From Eubacteriales bacterium (GTDB taxonomy: Bacteria > Bacillota > Clostridia > Lachnospirales > Lachnospiraceae), in NCBI GenBank assembly GCA_030536855.1, contig JAUNPK010000007.1, positions 18,279-82,278 of the forward strand: DNA of 64,000 nt, in the 5' to 3' direction. The notes beneath the pieces were generated by a model. The model was not told where the DNA came from. It was given only the letters and a program-made list of their open reading frames with translations, and did no database searches. The position numbers and the translations under genes were made by a program. Position 1 is the first letter of the stretch; each line of letters starts with the position of its first letter. Below, piece by piece: positions 61,060 through 64,000 of the stretch.

Positions 61060-61473
61060 ATGCCAGTGATTAATGAGTTGATTCGTTCAGAGAAGGATGG
61101 AACGCTTAGTTTTGGTAATTATACTTTGGATACAAAGTCTAAACTTTCAGATTTTGAGCACTGTGGAGATACTTACAAGATTAAGACGTACAATGAGATT
61201 ACTAAGTTGGAGCGTAATGGTTCATTTGTATATGAATCAGTTCCTGGAACAGCAGTGAACAACTTTATGGCTACTGACACAGGGGTATCATTTGAAGTTG
61301 AAGGTAAAGAAGGTGCGCAGATTACTCTTGAACTTGAGGAAGGTGCCTCATATAATGTATCTATTAATGGTAACAGTGAGGGAATAACAGAAACCAATAT
61401 GGGTGGTAAGATTGTTATTTCTGTCAGTTTTGATGATGGTAAGCCTGTAAAGGTTAATGTTACCAAGGCGTAA
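61060..61473 (+). CDS. Small conserved protein of clostridia ('endosialidase'-annotated)
   Basis: A 137-residue acidic, beta-rich protein without signal peptide. The start MPVINELIRSEKDGTLSFGN and LDTKSKLSDFEHCGDTYKIKT are the strongly conserved N-terminus; NGSFVYESVPGTAVNNFMAT and the C-terminal half (EGAQITLELEEGASYNVSIN) form a likely beta-sandwich. Similar proteins in Lachnospiraceae carry the unsupported label endosialidase, but no catalytic residues are apparent. ATG 61060 follows TAGGAGGA. It stands alone between clpC and radA with its own terminator. The function is unknown. Confidence 0.75.
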   Translation: MPVINELIRSEKDGTLSFGNYTLDTKSKLSDFEHCGDTYKIKTYNEITKLERNGSFVYESVPGTAVNNFMATDTGVSFEVEGKEGAQITLELEEGASYNVSINGNSEGITETNMGGKIVISVSFDDGKPVKVNVTKA

Positions 61474-61497
61474 CAGTCAATTGAATATAAAAGTGCA

Positions 61498-61540
61498 GGG
61501 AGCAGAAAACGTCTGCTCCCATATTTTCATTTTTTGAATA
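61498..61540 (+). terminator. Intrinsic terminator before radA
   Basis: GGGAGCAGA (61498-61506) and TCTGCTCCC (61512-61520) form a 9-bp stem with a short loop, followed by ATATTTTCATTTTTT. It ends the small conserved gene's transcript. Confidence 0.85.
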
Positions 61541-61589
61541 TATTTTCAATAATATAAATATTTTTAAAATATATCAACGTATGAATAAT

Positions 61590-61608
61590 AGGCGTTTCCT
61601 AAATGCCT
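61590..61608 (+). repeat. Small dyad before radA
   Basis: AGGCGTTTCCTAAATGCCT is an 8-bp stem with one wobble and a 3-nt loop, almost the same as the dyad at 7951-7969. Both are next to an ATGAATAAT sequence. It lacks a T-tract, and its role is unknown. Confidence 0.5.
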
Positions 61609-61636
61609 GAATATAGATGATTATGAAAGGGAAAAT

Positions 61637-63016
61637 ATGGCAAAATCTAAAAATACAGCTTTTTTTTGCAAAGAATGCGGTTATGAATCATCAAAATGGT
61701 TTGGACAATGTCCTTCATGCAAGGAGTGGAATACAGCGGTTGAAGAACTTGTTGGCAAATCAAAGAGCGTTAAAGGAATTGCAGATGTTGGAAAAAAGAA
61801 ATGGGATGATAATGCATCTTCACCAGTAAGTCTTAAAGATATCAGCCTTGAAGATAAAGACAAAACTACAACAGGAATCACGGAACTTGACAGAGTGCTG
61901 GGAGGAGGAATTGTTCAAGGTTCATTGGTGCTGGTTGGTGGTGACCCTGGTATAGGAAAATCCACATTGCTTCTTCAGATGTGTTATAACCTGGCCGATA
62001 ATGGCAAGGATGTCTTGTATATATCAGGAGAGGAATCCTTAAAGCAGATTAAATTAAGAGCAGATAGAATAGGACAATGTAGTGATAAACTAATGCTGCT
62101 TTGTGAAACTAATCTGGATATTATAGAGAATGTTTTAAATGATAGAAGACCTGAAATTGTAATAATAGATTCAATACAGACTATGTATAAGGATGAAATT
62201 GGAGCAGCTCCGGGAAGTGTGTCTCAGGTTAGGGAAAGTACTTCTATTTTGATGCAACTCGCAAAGGGTCTTAATATTTCGATATTTATAGTGGGACATG
62301 TAACAAAAGAAGGTGTTGTTGCAGGACCAAGGGTGCTGGAACATATGGTAGATACTGTTCTTTATTTTGAAGGGGACAGATATGCGTCTTACAGAATTCT
62401 AAGAGGTGTTAAGAACAGATTTGGTTCAACAAATGAAATTGGTGTATTTGAAATGCAGGAAAAAGGATTAGTCGAAGTGCCTGATCCTTCGGAGTATATG
62501 TTAAGTGGAAGACCTGAGGATTCTTCGGGTTCTGTGGTTGTGTGTCTGATCGAAGGAACCAGACCTTTGATGGTGGAAGTACAGGCTTTAGTATGTGATT
62601 CTAATTTCGGTATGCCAAGAAGAACGGCAGCAGGAACTGACTATAACAGAGTTAACCTTCTTATGGCGGTGCTGGAAAAAAGAGCCGGTATACATATGTC
62701 CGGAAGTGATGCCTACGTAAATGTGGCAGGTGGAATTAAGGTGTCGGAGCCGGCGTTGGATTTGGGCATAGTTATAGCACTTATCAGCAGTTTTAAAAAT
62801 ATAACCGTGGATAGCAGGACAGTGATATTTGGTGAAGTGGGACTTGCAGGTGAAGTACGAGCTGTAAGCCAGGCACAGCAAAGAGTTAACGAAGCAATAA
62901 AATTGGGCTTTGAAAATTGCATATTGCCTCAGGTATGCTTGAAAAATATAAAGAATAGTGATAAAATTAAACTAATTGGTATACGTAACGTGAGTGAAGC
63001 AATTAATCTTATATAG
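61637..63016 (+). CDS. radA: DNA repair protein RadA
   Basis: A 459-residue RadA (Sms) protein, a RecA-like ATPase that helps process recombination intermediates. The N-terminal zinc finger is FCKECGYESSKWFGQCPSCKEW, the RecA-like Walker A is GGDPGIGKSTLLLQM, the RadA-specific KNRFG motif is present (GVKNRFGSTNEIG), and a Lon-like C-terminal domain (~270-459; EVQALVCDSNFGMPRRTAAGTD) follows. Length and order of domains are normal. ATG 61637 follows AAAGGGAAA. It is positioned after the clpC region, as in many Firmicutes, and is followed by a small MCP-type protein. Confidence 0.97.
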   Translation: MAKSKNTAFFCKECGYESSKWFGQCPSCKEWNTAVEELVGKSKSVKGIADVGKKKWDDNASSPVSLKDISLEDKDKTTTGITELDRVLGGGIVQGSLVLVGGDPGIGKSTLLLQMCYNLADNGKDVLYISGEESLKQIKLRADRIGQCSDKLMLLCETNLDIIENVLNDRRPEIVIIDSIQTMYKDEIGAAPGSVSQVRESTSILMQLAKGLNISIFIVGHVTKEGVVAGPRVLEHMVDTVLYFEGDRYASYRILRGVKNRFGSTNEIGVFEMQEKGLVEVPDPSEYMLSGRPEDSSGSVVVCLIEGTRPLMVEVQALVCDSNFGMPRRTAAGTDYNRVNLLMAVLEKRAGIHMSGSDAYVNVAGGIKVSEPALDLGIVIALISSFKNITVDSRTVIFGEVGLAGEVRAVSQAQQRVNEAIKLGFENCILPQVCLKNIKNSDKIKLIGIRNVSEAINLI

Positions 63017-63084
63017 TTTTTTAAGTGGTTATGAGTTGAATATTTTACAGTCACTTAGATAATAAACGGCTAGAGGTGGGTAAT

Positions 63085-63720
63085 ATGGACAATGAAATGT
63101 TGGTAAAAAATCTTAGTAATATACTGGATGGACTTGATGCGTCTCAGGAACAACTTGAGAAAGATGCCTTTGATGTTATCAATTCTTCGGATACTTCTCT
63201 TAATCTGGTAAAAGAAAGCATTTCCAGTGTTGAAGAGATACTTGAAATGATAGATACGCTTAATGGGGTAGTTCAGGAATCATCAGCTAGGATTCAGGAA
63301 TTGGAGGAACTTTCCGAACAGATAGAAAAGTTCGCGGCTGTGATTGGTTCTATATCTAATAAAACTAACATACTTTCTCTTAATGCGTCTATTGAAGCAG
63401 CAAGGGCAGGAGAACATGGCAGAGGTTTTGCAGTAGTTGCCAGTGAGGTAAGAAAACTTGCAGCGCAGTCTTCTAAGTCTTCAAAGGAAATTTCTAATAC
63501 TATATTGAAGGTTCAGACATCTGTAAATGAGACGGTTTCCTCCATGAAGGTTATATTTGATAATTCTACCAGACAGAAGGAAAAAGCTGATGAAGTTGGA
63601 AATGTATTGAAGAAGGTTGTGGATGCTGCTTATGCGGCCAATGAAGTTGCCAGAAATATCGAAAATGAGATTGCATATCAGAGAGAGATAACCGACGAGG
63701 CTAAGAATGCGTTGCGGTAG
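63085..63720 (+). CDS. Minimal soluble methyl-accepting chemotaxis-type signalling protein
   Basis: A 211-residue protein consisting mostly of an MCP signalling coiled-coil hairpin. The conserved tip ([43 protein letters not shown], shown here in parts) is intact and should contact CheA and CheW. No transmembrane helix, HAMP or ligand-binding domain precedes it; residues 1-65 are a short coiled-coil lead-in. ATG 63085 follows GAGGTGGG; GTG 63076 is a less likely start. No other chemotaxis gene is in the window. It may be a cytoplasmic receptor fragment or a signal coupler; an intrinsic terminator follows. Confidence 0.83.
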   Translation: MDNEMLVKNLSNILDGLDASQEQLEKDAFDVINSSDTSLNLVKESISSVEEILEMIDTLNGVVQESSARIQELEELSEQIEKFAAVIGSISNKTNILSLNASIEAARAGEHGRGFAVVASEVRKLAAQSSKSSKEISNTILKVQTSVNETVSSMKVIFDNSTRQKEKADEVGNVLKKVVDAAYAANEVARNIENEIAYQREITDEAKNALR

Positions 63721-63784
63721 TTATAGATAAACTTACAGTAAATAATATCTTATAGAATTTAAATAAGAAACTAATTAAGAAACA

Positions 63785-63821
63785 AAAACATTCCGACTTT
63801 TATAAGTTTGGAATGTTTTTT
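63785..63821 (+). terminator. Intrinsic terminator after the MCP gene
   Basis: AAAACATTCC (63785-63794) and GGAATGTTTT (63810-63819) form a 10-bp stem, followed by TT. The preceding A-run and following T-run also allow it to work for the opposite strand. Confidence 0.85.
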
Positions 63822-63913
63822 GTCCCTATAACATATTTAACATCTTGTATAAATCTTGTATAAGATTGAATTTCACAGTCAGAAATCAATGACATAAACG
63901 GCTAATGAAATCT

Positions 63914-63977
63914 TTGACAAAAAAATTGTAGAAAATATTAAAATCTTGTTGACAATGCAAATGTGTAATGATATTAT
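63914..63977 (+). promoter_or_regulatory. Tandem strong promoters, probably of a stable-RNA operon
   Basis: The first has TTGACA (63914-63919) with a TATTAA-like -10 (63936-63941). The second has TTGACA (63949-63954), a 17-nt spacer and TATTAT (63972-63977). They are 35 bp apart and followed by a GC-rich AAGTCGCCGCGGTAAACGA at the right edge. This arrangement is typical of rRNA operon promoters in low-GC Firmicutes, but no rRNA sequence is visible. Confidence 0.6.
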
Positions 63978-64000
63978 ATACAAGTCGCCGCGGTAAACGA

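Overview
This window looks like a core chromosomal segment of a low-GC, Gram-positive, anaerobic Firmicute, most likely a member of the Lachnospiraceae (Clostridia). The evidence is AT-rich sequence, consensus sigma-A promoters and strong AGGAGG ribosome-binding sites. The gene set also fits: a folT-type ECF transporter behind a tetrahydrofolate riboswitch, a TIGR04086 membrane protein, a DUF4867/fucose-isomerase-like/xylulokinase operon, a CspB-like S8 protease, QueH, and a small Cys/Gly-rich protein. I see no prophage, transposase, CRISPR array or tRNA gene. Species assignment is inference.

Layout. 1-3.2 kb: the end of aspS, then glyA, an unusual 74-nt hairpin and an AI-2E-family transporter. 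3.2-9.2 kb: a divergent arginine regulon, argG on minus and argC-argJ-argB-argD on plus, with tandem ARG boxes between them. 9.2-17.1 kb: an orphan solute-binding lipoprotein, a half-size DMT transporter, an RlmI-like methyltransferase, a PHP phosphoesterase, a DUF1653 protein, ddl-murF (peptidoglycan precursor synthesis) and a small lipoprotein.

17.2-23.3 kb holds the most unusual locus, a compact Tad/Flp-like secretion or filament system. It has a promoter with a ~200-nt structured leader, a small single-helix protein, a TadA/CpaF-like ATPase, a fused two-domain TadB/TadC-like platform protein and two more tiny membrane peptides that were easy to miss. Two TadE/F-like pseudopilins, a Ser/Glu-rich stalked lipoprotein and a secreted protein with InlB-type repeats follow. 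No prepilin peptidase, TadZ or secretin gene is in the window. Two of the tiny proteins share an IIExYGxV N-terminus, so they are candidate filament subunits of a poorly described type.

23.4-32.8 kb: a PAP2 phosphatase and a putative metal transporter, then a sugar operon (cupin-like DUF4867, fucose-isomerase-like protein, xylulokinase, transaldolase, ROK regulator). Its promoter carries a perfect 12-bp-arm palindrome at the transcription start, a likely operator. A large DUF2079 membrane protein follows. 32.8-39.6 kb: two aminotransferases (one HisC), QueH, two poorly known proteins, and a THF riboswitch controlling an unusually enlarged FolT, then YfcE.

39.7-50.5 kb: a CspB-like subtilisin, an Fe-S type Rrf2 regulator, a CNNM/CBS transporter and a dgt-dnaG-rpoD-trmK information-processing cluster, then a uridine-kinase-like protein. 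50.6-64 kb: tyrA, leuS (with a variant KMSKS loop), a minus-strand cluster of three small unknown genes including a Cys/Gly-rich protein, a GT2-GtrA glycosyltransferase with a flippase, clpC, a conserved small protein, radA and a minimal soluble chemotaxis-type signalling protein. The last 90 bases carry tandem strong promoters, suggesting a stable-RNA operon just beyond the window.
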